Below, piece by piece: positions 9,986 through 19,750 of a stretch of 64,000 bases of DNA. Each line of letters opens with the position of its first letter. Position 1 is the stretch's first letter. The notes beneath the pieces are model-generated. The model did no database searches, had not been told where the DNA came from, and saw only the letters and a list, made by a program, of their open reading frames with translations. Origin of the DNA: Trissonchulus latispiculum (taxonomy: Eukaryota; Nematoda; Enoplea; Enoplida; Ironidae); assembly GCA_030248195.1 (NCBI GenBank), contig JASAND010004096.1:1-64000 (forward strand), read 5' to 3'. Made by a program: the position numbers and the translations under genes.

Positions 9986-11110
9986 TATATATATAATATC
10001 ATAGGGGTCGCGATAGCGACCCCTATAATATGAGTGAAAATGGTCGAATGACCATGTAAAACAAGGCTGCGCAGATTATATATGTGCGCAAAAATTGTAC
10101 ATGTCGAGTTTAGTATATTTGCCAAGTTTCATCCCCGTACCACTTTTCGTTAAAAAGTTGTCCCAAAAATCGCTTACGAGAGTGATGTTTTTCCAGTTTC
10201 TCGCTTTTTATTGTCTCATAAGGGGGTTTTTAAGCTTGAATAACTACAGATAGAAAAATTTTTGCCTATGAAACCCTAGATATATTCTTGTAGTACAAAT
10301 CAAAAATAAGAAAATAAGCTAGTTTTTATGCCTCCCGGAGCCGGAAAAAATTTTTGGCTGCGGGGCCAAAGTCGGCCAAAACGCTAAAATGGCCAAAAAG
10401 TATGCTTCAAAGGCGCCTTAATAAGTCAGATTGGGCTATGTGTGGGGTAATACTGACTATATGGTTAAACAGTACACATATCGGGGTCGTTCAAATGCTA
10501 TTCCGTCTCCGTGCGTAATTTTTCGGTACTGGCCGGCCAAAGTATGTGAATTTTGGGTCGAACTTTGAACTTAATTTTTTCGCTTATTTTGCTACATGGG
10601 TGGCTCAAATTTTGCATACAAAGGTTTTTTGGGACGGAGAATCGATTCCCGCTATCAGTTTTGCTGCCCGAGTAACCCAAGTTGCTGGGCTGGTTCCACT
10701 TGACCGTCTGAGGGGTCAGGTCGGTAACCGCTTCCTGGAGGTCCATAGTAGGCTTTACTTTGCCTCTCCAAGCTTTGTCTATAGGGGTTTTCTGGTGCGC
10801 CCAGCTCATTCCCGGTGTCCGTTTTGCCGTCTGACTAGGGTTGTTCCGATAAGAAATTCTCCGGGCCGGGCCCGGGCCCGGGCATGCTCAAAGTGACTGT
10901 AGAGTGCTGTGGTGGGGTGGGGCAGGGACTTAGTCGATTTTCGGTCAAAAATGAAATTTTTCAAAAGTGGTCAAATTTGGTACCAGATGAAAGCCCTAAG
11001 CGAACTGAGCAACTTTTTTCATAGAATTGCATGCTCAAAGTGGTTGTGGAGTGCTGTGGTTGGCTTGCTTGCTACTGTTCAAAGATATCTATATACATAC
11101 CTTCAGGAGC
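9986..11110. other. Unassigned repeat-like DNA with a perfect hairpin
   Basis: 10001-10026 is a perfect 11-bp stem (ATAGGGGTCGC/GCGACCCCTAT) with a GATA loop, next to a (TA)n run. Further right are ggccggccaaag-type motifs also seen in the repeats at 12.2 and 14.1 kb, and a gggcccgggcccggg run near 10865. No gene is recognised. Confidence 0.5.
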
Positions 11111-11114
11111 ATAC

Positions 11115-11910
11115 ATATATAAAATAATAGAAAACAAGAACAAAAAGTGCTCCTTCGTCGCATGTAAAATACATATCAGTCTTCGTAGGCAGGTTGTACA
11201 TAAGCAAAAACTAGCCTGTAAAATACATATGAGTTCCGTAGGGAGGTTGTAAATTAAGGAAAACAAGTTGCAACCGCTTAACATATGAGCCTGTCCTACA
11301 ACGAGGCTCATATTGGCGTCACAGTGCATTCAACATTAAAGCCTCATTTAAGAACCTCAGCTTCATCCACATTACGGAAAAATGAATAGACGTTGTGGCC
11401 AAGAAGAAATGGACTGAAGTGAACTACGAACTCAAGCTCAAGCTGAACTGTACACGCAACCTGATGTTTCCTGAAACACTATGGCACACCTCTAATGCAT
11501 TCTCGAAATACTTTCACATTATACACACGCAGAATGCGTTCCCACTTGGCTGTGAGTCAGAGCGCCTCATGGCGTACCGTATTGAGAATATGCACACTAT
11601 AATGACTGATCAACAAGCTATGTGAAGGACAATTTGTAATGAAAAGCTTTATGCAGTATGTATTTATATAAAAGTAAAATATGTATCTGCAAATTATTCG
11701 TATTATGACATATATACGCCAATATGAGCCTCGTTGTAGGACAGGCTCATATGTTACGCGACTGCAACTTGTTTTCCTTAATTTACAACCTCCCTACGGA
11801 ACTCATATGTATTTTACAGGCTAGTTTTTGCTTATGTACAACCTGCCTACGAAGAATCACATGTATTTTACATGCGACGAAGGAGCACTTTTTGTTCTTG
11901 TATATATACA
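11115..11910. mobile_element. Small foldback element enclosing an open frame
   Basis: The arms at about 11115-11318 and 11713-11907 are inverted copies, with outer ends near gaacaaaaagtgctcc and inner ends near ggctcatattggcg. Each arm holds a ~50-bp sub-repeat (catatGAG...GTAGG.AGGTTGTA) and a short hairpin, atgagcct/aggctcat. The ~390-bp centre holds the frame listed separately. Confidence 0.85.
11386..11625 (+). CDS. Coding-like frame inside a foldback element (unidentified)
   Basis: An open frame of about 79 codons runs to TGA at 11623-11625 between the two foldback arms. Its composition is protein-like, with Lys/Glu/Asn-rich and aromatic residues (KKKWTEVNYELKLK, FSKYFHIIHT) and no simple repeats. 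I do not recognise a family. It could be a captured exon, a remnant of an element protein, or chance. The first in-frame ATG does not lie at the frame start, and a tag before the frame (11382-11385) might be an acceptor. Confidence 0.3.
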   Translation: MDVVAKKKWTEVNYELKLKLNCTRNLMFPETLWHTSNAFSKYFHIIHTQNAFPLGCESERLMAYRIENMHTIMTDQQAM

Positions 11911-11989
11911 AGTAAAAAATACAAAGCGGCCCTTAGAGACCCGTTCGAGCACCGTGCCAGCTAAATACTCAACGAAACTAGACAAGTTT

Positions 11990-12555
11990 GGTATCGTTAC
12001 AATCAGCACGACGAGTACAGCAAGTAGCAAAAAAGTTTTGGTCAAAATTTTCAACTTTGAAAATTTTCGATTCCGGGCAAGTTAGGTCCGTTTGTTTTTT
12101 CCGTGTAAGTCACGCTTGGGGAAGCACTTTTCTTCGAATTCAAAAAGTGAATGTTCCGGGCATTTTGGGCCGTTGAAGTTTGCTTTTTCCGATAGACGGG
12201 GACGTGTTAATGTACCTTTTAGACAATTTTCGCTGCCCTCCCGGTCGGCCACCTTTGCGGCCGGCCAAAGTGGCCTGACGGTCAAAAAAGGTCAATTTAG
12301 TATAACGGCTACAGGGCTTAGGGAACAATCTAGACAGACGCGGTTTCTTGCATGAGAAACTTTGGAACGGGTAGCGAGTCATAACCGAGGCGATTTTCGA
12401 CATCTATCCGGGATCGTTCAGGCGGCCTACCCAAGTAGTCAAGCCAAGTCCCAAATCCACAGAAAATAGGCCTAAATATGCTGTTCTGGGAAATTTGGTG
12501 GGACACATATAAAGGTTATCGGCGCCGCTGAACATGATGAGCATAGCCTCAGCAC
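11990..12555. repeat. Left ~560-bp direct repeat
   Basis: This block is repeated, diverged, in the same orientation at 13860-14460. Shared markers are caactttgaaaattttc, cggccggccaaag, ggcctaaatatgctgtt, gggatcgttcaggcgg and gctgaacatgatgagcatag. It is non-coding; open frames here are short and unrelated to known proteins. Confidence 0.85.
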
Positions 12556-12609
12556 CGGTCGATGAACAGAATCGAAGCTCAAATCCTTCAAAATATCAAG
12601 TTTTCAGGA

Positions 12610-13800
12610 AAGACTGAAACTATAGTACGACCAAAAAATGTGTGTACAAACTTCGACCGTTTATAGCAGATTAACCTTTGGAGTAAACCCGAACAATGTA
12701 TATATTTTTAGAATCCTCAGGAACTCGAGATTTCGAAAATCCGGAAAATTCCGGAATTCCGGGTTTCATTCACGGAAAATCTAAAAGTTTTTCGCCAAAT
12801 TTTTATCGCAATCAAAATTTTGTTTCACGATCGAATAGAGCTGGTCTCGCTGCATATTTTTGCCCCTACAAGTTTTTCACGAAAATGCACCCAGTTTCCG
12901 GAATTCCGGGGTTTCAATATTTTCGAATTTTAAAAATTTTCTCCAATACCCACAAGATGGGTAACATTCGAAAGCTCTTATCGAGTTGAAAAACATTTGT
13001 AATCGAATGAACTCTTGAAAATGCACACATTTCCCGGAATTCGAGAAAACCTGATTTTCCGTGATTTTCCGGATTTTAAAAATTTTCTCCAATACCCCAC
13101 AATATGGGTATCATTCGAAAGCTCTTGATGAGCTGAACAAATCTTGTAATAGAAGGAACTCGCAGAAATGAGCCCAGTTCTCGGAATTCGCTAAAACCTT
13201 CTAAGCTAGAGTGAAATCCGGAATTCGTGAATTTCGGGAATTTGGTGCATTTTCAGACATTGGTTCTATCACAAGATTTGTTCAGCTCATCAAGAGCTTT
13301 CGAATGATATCCATATTGTGGGGTATTGGAGAAAATTTTTAAAATCCGGAAAATCACGGAAAATCCGGTTTTCTCGATTTCCGTGAAATGTGTGCATTTT
13401 AAAGAGTTCATTCTATTACGAAAGTTGTTCAGCGCGATAAGAGCTTTCGATTGATACCCATCTTGTGGGTATTGGAGAAAATTTTTAAAATCCGAAAATT
13501 TTGAAAACCCGGAATTCCGGAAACTGGGTGCATTTTCGTGAAAAACTTGTAAGAGCAAAAATATGCAGCGGGACCAGCTCTATTCGATCGTGAAAACAAA
13601 ATTTTGATTGCGCTAAAAATTTGGCGAAAAACTAACAATTTTAGATTTTCCGTGAATGAAACCCGGAATTCCGGAATTTTCCGGATTTTCGAAATCTCGA
13701 GTTCCTGAGGATTCTAAAAATATATATATATACATTGTTCGGGTTTGCTCCAAAGGTTAATCAGCTTTTTGAGCGTACTATAGTTTCAGTCCAAGTTTCA
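12610..13800. mobile_element. 1.2-kb foldback element (family shared with 36.6 kb)
   Basis: The arms at about 12610-13165 and 13245-13795 are inverted copies. From the outside inward both read gactgaaactatagtacg, then gattaacctttggag.aaac, tatatttttagaatcctcag, then CCGGAATTCCGG-rich DNA and ttcgaaagctctt blocks. The centre is ~75 bp. A (TTTCAG)n run follows the right arm at 13815-13850. No protein is encoded. Confidence 0.9.
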
Positions 13801-13859
13801 GGTTTTTACCCAAATTAGTTTCAGTTTCAGTTTCAGTTTCAGTGACTGAAACATCACTA

Positions 13860-14460
13860 CATCTACGCGAACTACAAGTCGCTAAAATGTTTTGGTTAAA
13901 ATTTCCAACTTTGAAAATTTTCTATTTTGGACAAGTTACGTTTTTTTATTTTTTCCGTCTAAAGTTACGCTTGGAAAAACACACTTTTCTGACTTAATGA
14001 TAGAACGATCTGGACATTTTCAGCAGGCGAAGTGTGGTTTTTCTGAACGTATATATCCCGAAAGTGAACCTTTTTGATAGTTTTTCACTTCCCGGCCCAG
14101 TATGCCACCTGGCCGGCCGGCCAAAGGTGGCCTCACGGCTATTTTGGCCAAAAGGCCAATTTTGTGTCAGAGCTGCAGGGCTCAGGGAACAAGCTAGAAC
14201 CCAGCGGATTGTTACATACGAAACTTTGGGTTGGGTACAATGGAATAGCGAGGGCGATTTTCGATATATGGCCGGGATCGTTCAGGCGGTTGGCCCAAAG
14301 TTAATCCGGCCAAATAGCCATTTTGGTAAAATTTCAAAGTCCCAACTCTACATGAAATAGTCAGAATAGGCCTAAATATGCTGTTTTGGGCCATATAGCG
14401 AGACGCATGTAAGGGTTATCGGGGTCGCTGAACACGACGATGAGCATAGTCGCAGCGCGG
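13860..14460. repeat. Right ~560-bp direct repeat
   Basis: This is the partner of 11990-12555. The two copies flank the foldback at 12610-13800. It has small indels relative to the left copy, for example an extra segment near 14290-14330. Confidence 0.85.
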
Positions 14461-14529
14461 AGCGGTGCTGCTATTGTTCTGCACTGTTATGCAGCAACCA
14501 CAGAACGCTGGCTGTAGGGATACTGTAAA

Positions 14530-14690
14530 CGGTAAACATATTAAATTGGTTGTATAGATAGCTCAGGACATGGCAAATTAACATATATAGCTATATTTTG
14601 GCTGTAGATTTGCTTTAAACGGCTAAACATATTAAATTGGGTGTGAAGGTAGCTTAGGACACGGCAAATTAACATAGATACGTTTCGTAT
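14530..14690. repeat. ~92-bp tandem repeat, two copies
   Basis: aaacatattaaattgg..gt near 14536 and 14627 is followed in each copy by a diverged tagct.aggaca.ggcaaatt. Nothing coding is seen. Confidence 0.75.
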
Positions 14691-14884
14691 ACCTATTACG
14701 ATGTAGCTGCGCGGTTGCGCGGCAGTGCCGTATAAGTTTGCTGCATTGACAGTATAGTATACATCTGGTTGCTAGCAGTAGAGGGCTGCTGAAGTACAGC
14801 ACGGCCTATAACTTGCTACAGATACGTTGCAATCGTCCGAGATTTTGCATACAAGTGCAGCAGATCATTACAAATCGTGCCGTA

Positions 14885-15178
14885 CGGCCAAGGAGCCCTA
14901 TTGACCACTGGTCAAACGGCCTAAAACAACGTTTTTCGGCGTTTTGGTCGGGGGCATATATAATAAGTCGACTACGCTCGTTTCAATGGGCATATCACCA
15001 AAACCGAGGGAAGTGACCACTGTTCACTACGGCATGGGAGCCCTATTGACCACTGGTGAGACGGCCTAAAACAGTGTTTTTCGGCGTTTTGGTCGGGGGC
15101 ATATATAGTAAATCGACTACGCTCGTTGCGATGGGCATATCGCCGAAACCGAGGTAAGTGAGCTCCGGGCACCACGGT
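14885..15178. repeat. ~147-bp tandem repeat, two copies of a dispersed family
   Basis: Both units contain gagccctattgaccactggt, tttttcggcgttttggtcgg, gggcatatata and gaccac...ccgaaaccgagg. Diverged relatives lie near 18120-18190 and, on the opposite strand, near 48540-48850. Confidence 0.85.
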
Positions 15179-15209
15179 CTAGGTGGCCTACTAGCCAGTG
15201 CAGTGCTCG

Positions 15210-15310
15210 GACAGTTCCTACTTTTCCTACTTTTTTCCTACTTTTTCGTATGTTCCTACTTTTTTCCTACTTTAGGTCAAAAATTCCTACTTTTTCCTAC
15301 TTTTTTCCTG
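15210..15310. repeat. Degenerate TCCTACTTTTT repeat
   Basis: ttcctacttttt recurs about eight times. A second patch of the same unit lies at 18015-18070, also beside a 147-bp-family remnant, so both may belong to one larger repeat. Confidence 0.75.
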
Positions 15311-15836
15311 TGGAAGACGAAATCGGCCTGATTAGACAGAAAATTGTCCAAAAAATCGCTGACTTTTTAGTAATTTGGAAATAATCTGCAGTTTTTGCTA
15401 TTCCTTACGATAAGGGAGGTAATCAAACATAAAAATTTGCAGCATCAATCGACTAAGTTTCTTCGGTTTTGCCAGTTTCTATGGTAAAATTCCGATTTCA
15501 TAAATCTTACGGCAGTGTGCTTTTTGGCTTGGGCACTTTAGCTTAGCTAAAAAGTGGGATCTTATTAAAACTACGTACCCCCCCAGGTCCAGATTCCGCA
15601 TAACTTGACAAAATTAGCTGAAATTTGGTATGGGTGATTTTTTGACCTGGCTGCGTTCAAACAACGCACAATTTTTCGGTTTCGCGAAATTATATAGGTC
15701 TTTTTCAGATTCGCAGGACCAGTGGAACCAATAATTTCTAGCTTCAGATTGATTTTGCTGTAAATTTGAGGTGTTTTTCGGGTTCATAGAACACGGTTGC
15801 TGATTAAGCTGTTTGTTAGCTTTGTATAAGCCAGGG
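15311..15836. other. No recognised feature
   Basis: AT-rich DNA between repeats, with no coding frame of note on either strand and no clear inverted repeat. Confidence 0.4.
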
Positions 15837-16081
15837 TATTTTTTACAGGGGGGGGAGGAGGCCCCCCGAAATTGACCTTCCCCCCCGAAAATGCCCCCCC
15901 CCCGAAATCGCTTCCTCCCGGGATTTTTTGGAGGCCCAAATTTTTGCCAAAAATAGGCAAATTGTCAAAAATTTTCCGGCTTCGCCGGAGATTTTTTCGT
16001 AAAAATAGCTATTTTTAGCTTAAATCCTGGCATTTTTGAAAACTTCCCCCCCCCCGGAAAAAATCCCTAAAAATACCCTGT
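15837..16081. mobile_element. Short MITE with CAGGGTATTTTT ends and C-runs
   Basis: The left end CAGGGTATTTTT and right end AAAAATACCCTG are inverted copies. Just inside lie G8 and C7-C10 runs, and near 15978 a ccggcttcgccgg hairpin. The flanks gtataagc and taaagcta are not a clean duplication, so the superfamily is uncertain (hAT-like by its CA...TG ends). Confidence 0.65.
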
Positions 16082-16251
16082 AAAGCTAAGGTTTTCAGTT
16101 TAGTATGCAAGCTTATACTGAGCTGTCGAAATGCATGATCAGAAAGGGGTTTCAAATTCATGTTCTGTTCGGACCTCCGGTGGGACTCGGCTGACTTTTT
16201 CCTAGGCTCAAATTTCTGGGGTGCGTTAAGTTTTTTGAAAAATGCTGAGGA

Positions 16252-16759
16252 CAGTAGCGTAGGTACAAAAACTTTTCAGGGGGGTGGTTTTGACCGAGGA
16301 CTTTTGAGGGGGGGGGGGTAAAATTTTCTTTTTTTGCGTAATAATTACATGCACATTGCGTATTATACTGTAAGTTGTCATACGTATTAATTTAAAAGTC
16401 TCCCATGGACCACGTTTTCGACTAGTTTAGTTACAACTGAAAGCGATACTTGGTCTGCGATACTCCGGTGCGGGTCTAAGTTGAGAAAGTTTTTAAATTT
16501 CGCCATTAAACTCTATTGAAACATTTAATTCTTTACAATGATTTATCAATTGTCTAACAACATTTTGTACCTTTATTTGCTATTTTTTATGTTTACTATC
16601 TTGTCTGAAAACTCAGACTATTAAGATGCTCACATTAAGAACTGTGTATTCTAATCATATCAACCAATTATGCCAAGGCTGATGACGCGGTTATCAGCAA
16701 AACTGCAAAGCAACTTATTTCGGCGGCCGCCCTCCCCGCCCCCCGTATCTACGCTAGTG
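16252..16759. mobile_element. hAT-like MITE, degenerate 8-bp target duplication
   Basis: The left end CAGTAGCGTAGGTAC matches the inverted right end (CACTAGCGTAGATAC read inward). The ends also resemble those of the 6965-7195 MITE (CACTAGCGTAGCC). Flanks gctgagga and gctgtaga agree at 6 of 8 bases. Long G runs lie inside the left end, and CCCCGCCCCCC lies inside the right. Confidence 0.7.
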
Positions 16760-16775
16760 GCTGTAGACTAGCTAT

Positions 16776-17187
16776 CTGGCATTTTTTTAGGGTTTTGAAA
16801 GTGGGGTGGGGGCTTCGCCCCCCCCCCCTAGGGAGTGGGAATTGGGGGGGCTTACTAATAGTGGGGGGGGGGCGAACCAAAGGTATAAAATACCAAAATT
16901 TTTAGCGAAAAATTAGCATTTTTAAGGTAAAAACGCAAAAAAATCGCTGTTTTTAAGCTTAAAATGAGCTTATAAGTCCATAAATTAGCTAAAAATTCGG
17001 AACATTTTTGAAAATTTGACCTCAAAAACCTAATTTTTTGACACTTTTGGGCGACCCCCAAAAAAGTGGGGGGCTTGCCGAAAAGTGGGGGGGGGATGAA
17101 AGTGGGGGGGGGGGCTCCGAAAAGTGGAGGGGGAACCGAAAAGTGGGGGGGGGCCCCGCCCCCCCCCCCCCCACTAAAAAATGCCAG
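16776..17187. mobile_element. MITE with CTGGCATTTTTTAG ends and extreme G/C runs
   Basis: The left end CTGGCATTTTTTTAG matches the inverted right end (CTAAAAAATGCCAG). The element is flanked by gctat on both sides (16771-16775 and 17188-17192). Both ends hold AAGTGGGGGGG units (six or more between 16799 and 17150) and C-runs that can pair with them. Confidence 0.7.
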
Positions 17188-17192
17188 GCTAT

Positions 17193-18120
17193 TGTTTTGC
17201 TGTTGAGCTAAAAATTATGTAACTTTTAACCTAATTTTAAGCTTAAAATAGCTAAGGAAGGTTTAAAAATAGCTAAAAATCCGGCGAAGCCGGAAACATT
17301 TTTGAAGCTACTATCAAAACCCTAGTTTTCTCGGCACGTTTGGGTTCTGGGAGGAGGGAAAGGCCCGAATCTTGGGAGGGCGATTCTGAAGGAACCGGTT
17401 CCTGGGGACCAACCCTGTAGGAAAAAGCCAGTTCGGGCCCACGAGGCTTCGTTGTTGAAAACACGAACACCGAAAACGTTTTGCTAAGAAATCGCAGTTT
17501 TTTTTTGTTAAAAGCTGCATAAATTCTAAAATTATGTACATGACTTTAGCTTTAGGTGAGTTCGTTAAAACAAAAATAGCTTCAGGTCAGTGGTCAGTGA
17601 AATTTGACGTCCCGTTCAGATGGAGGTTGCGCTCTTTCTCATAGAATGTTGCAGGTTGCTAAACGCTATCGAAATGTTTATTACAGCTCTTCAAATAAAT
17701 ATAAGGTTTTAATTTTGTAGAAGAAGGTATAAAATGCAATGCACAAAATTCGCTTGATAGCTCAAATCTTGTATATATCGTGGACCGGTGGGGTACATGG
17801 ATTCTGCCGACTTATATTGAAAATTTCAGGCCGCTAGCTCATCTCTATTGCCCAAACTGGGAATCACGACTTTTCAACTTGTAGACACTTACATGATTGT
17901 TTTTAAATGCTTCAGGACTAATGAATAATTGATTGGGTCGTGCGGAAAATCTGCATAATGACGTTCTGTTGGAGACAAAATTAGATAACAAAATCGATTA
18001 TGAAGCCTGGAAATTCCTACTTTTTTGTTCAAATTCCTACTTTTTGTTCCTACTTTTTCCTACTTTTTTGAAAAATTGTTTTTACTTTTTTCATACTTTT
18101 CCAAAGCCGTCATGTCCGAG
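17193..18120. other. No gene recognised; element-like remnants
   Basis: A ccggcgaagccgg hairpin at about 17280 resembles that of the 15837 MITE. A TCCTACTTTTT patch lies at 18015-18070. Open frames are short and show no family resemblance. Confidence 0.45.
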
Positions 18121-18141
18121 GCCTGCCAGTGGTTAAACTCA

Positions 18142-18381
18142 CTAAAACAGCTTTTTCGGCCCTTTAGCGGTTACCCATTTATAGTAAGTCGGCGGTGCTG
18201 GTGGTGGTAAACGATAGCCATACGATCGATGTCGGTACATGTGAGCCCTGATCACGGAGACCTGTGAGTCAGGGTTCCAGTGGTGGTCCAAAATGAAAGT
18301 CTTTAAAGTCAGTTCACCAAACACTTCGAGCGGAGGTGGAAATTCAATGGTGTGTATATTGTGTGCCAAATATATAATCAC
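18142..18381 (-). CDS. Coding-like open frame, unidentified
   Basis: A frame of about 79 codons on the minus strand has protein-like composition (IHTIEFPPPLEVFGELT, FILDHHWNPDSQVSVIRAH), but no family is recognised and no clear splice acceptor precedes it. Its C-terminal third overlaps a remnant of the 147-bp repeat family, which argues that any real exon ends earlier, near 18200. I considered an M13 peptidase exon because of the N-I-FP spacing, but the zinc-site region does not follow. Confidence 0.25.
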   Translation of the reverse strand: MIIYLAHNIHTIEFPPPLEVFGELTLKTFILDHHWNPDSQVSVIRAHMYRHRSYGYRLPPPAPPTYYKWVTAKGPKKLF

Positions 18382-18430
18382 TTAGCCTGGCCTAGGGCAC
18401 TGTTTAATAGTGTTTTGCGCTGAACAAATT

Positions 18431-18486
18431 GCCCGCTCCGGAGCGGGCTGTCGGAGCACCAGAGCTCAGGAGCTCCGCGGAGCTCC
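18431..18486. repeat. Two perfect 18-bp GC palindromes
   Basis: gcccgctccggagcgggc (18431-18448) and ggagctccgcggagctcc (18469-18486) are both perfect palindromes, 20 bp apart, in AT-rich surroundings. They may be the end of a transposon. Confidence 0.85.
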
Positions 18487-18489
18487 CAA

Positions 18490-19092
18490 AAAGCACGTCT
18501 ACTCACTGTTTACTATATAGCGCTTCGCATTTTTATGTTCAGAAGCTGATTCGTTTGCTATACACATTTGTTCCATTTGCTAACCTGTATTTTTGATCTG
18601 AAATGAGTTCAGACTTCGACAATTTTTCACGACTTGTGGCTGTTTCATTATACGTATATGCATTATGTTGCGTTTACAATGTAAACATGAAAGCCAATGT
18701 TAGTTTACTGCCGTTTAGTTCTAATGTCTCACACTTTCAAGATTTGCGAAGTTTAAATTTTATAGATTAGGACTCCATAAAATTCGTTACGAGAATTTCG
18801 TCAAAAATTAAATTTTTGAATCCATGCTATATTTTTGTACATTAAATGAAAATTGCTTTTTTGTTTCATGCGATCGAAAGACTCATAACTTGTTCAAAGT
18901 GATAATAACTGTTTTGTTTTGCTGTTTATTGTGAACTGACAAAGGACCAGCGTGAAAATTCTTGGAGTTTGTTCATTTCCGAAGAAAATTCTATCATACA
19001 TGTGTTGTATATGAAGGTTGAATTTTCAGTACTTTCGTTTAGTTTTTAATCAGTAATCAACTGCAAACAAATATATTGTCTGTTTTCTTTAG
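18490..19092. other. No recognised feature
   Basis: AT-rich DNA without coding frames. It ends in a pyrimidine-rich acceptor-like stretch just before 19093. Confidence 0.4.
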
Positions 19093-19268
19093 CTATGACG
19101 AGAATTTGGCATTTGGTTTCCGGATTGGTGCCAACAGGTTCTCTGCTATCGACGGCTGCGCTAAGCGGTCACTCAGAGTTGACTGCTGTCATGGTGGTGC
19201 TTTTGACCACTGGATCATGTGTGGCTGTCTGGCTCTGGGGTGCCTTTTTTGAGCGAAAGCTTGAACTG
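19093..19268 (+). CDS. Possible internal exon of a multi-pass membrane protein
   Basis: The frame is framed by a good acceptor (tgttttctttag) and a donor (CTG|gttagt). It encodes about 58 residues with a strongly hydrophobic segment, ELTAVMVVLLTTGSCVAVWL, preceded by SGLVPTGSLLSTAA. Spacing and composition resemble a pair of helices in SLC17-type major-facilitator transporters, but this is a weak impression from one exon and no neighbouring exons were found. If real, it belongs to a plus-strand gene. Confidence 0.3.
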
Positions 19269-19612
19269 GTTAGTTTTCTCTATCTTCCCTGACCGATTTT
19301 TAAAATTTATAGCCCGGTGAGATAGACAGGGGGGCGATGTAGGATCTCTGTCCTGAAACCTTTCTATGTGTTGTTGTGCATATTCATACTTATATGCATA
19401 TATGTAAGACGACACAGTATATTGCAATGCGGCAAATTTTTCCCGTGAGAAATTTCCAGTCAAGTGTCTGAATAATTCGTCTTCCCTGAACGTTGCCAAT
19501 CACAATTAAGCGCAGGAGATTACGTCATTCCTGTTTTTCTTATAAAGTGATCGATAGCTTTGCTCTGGGAATAAAAGTGTTTCATCCAGCGTATATAGTC
19601 GCTCACACTTTC

Positions 19613-19750
19613 TAATATGCAAATTAGATTTTAACTTGACCAATTTGACAAAGGTCAAGTCGCATAGTCAAGTTAAACATGCACACAAATTAACACATAA
19701 CATTCTGTCAAACACACGCACACACACACAGACTTGACACTTGACTACAA
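19613..19750. repeat. ~140-bp dispersed direct repeat, copy 1, with (CA)n
   Basis: tatgcaaattagatttt, gacaaaggtcaagtcgcata and cacataacattctgtcaaac all recur nearly unchanged at 21126-21265. A CA-rich microsatellite is embedded. Confidence 0.9.

Noticed and set aside
18142..18381. M13 peptidase NAYY/FPAG exon
   Set aside because: Only N-I-FP spacing agrees; the expected following residues and HExxH region are absent and no acceptor is visible.
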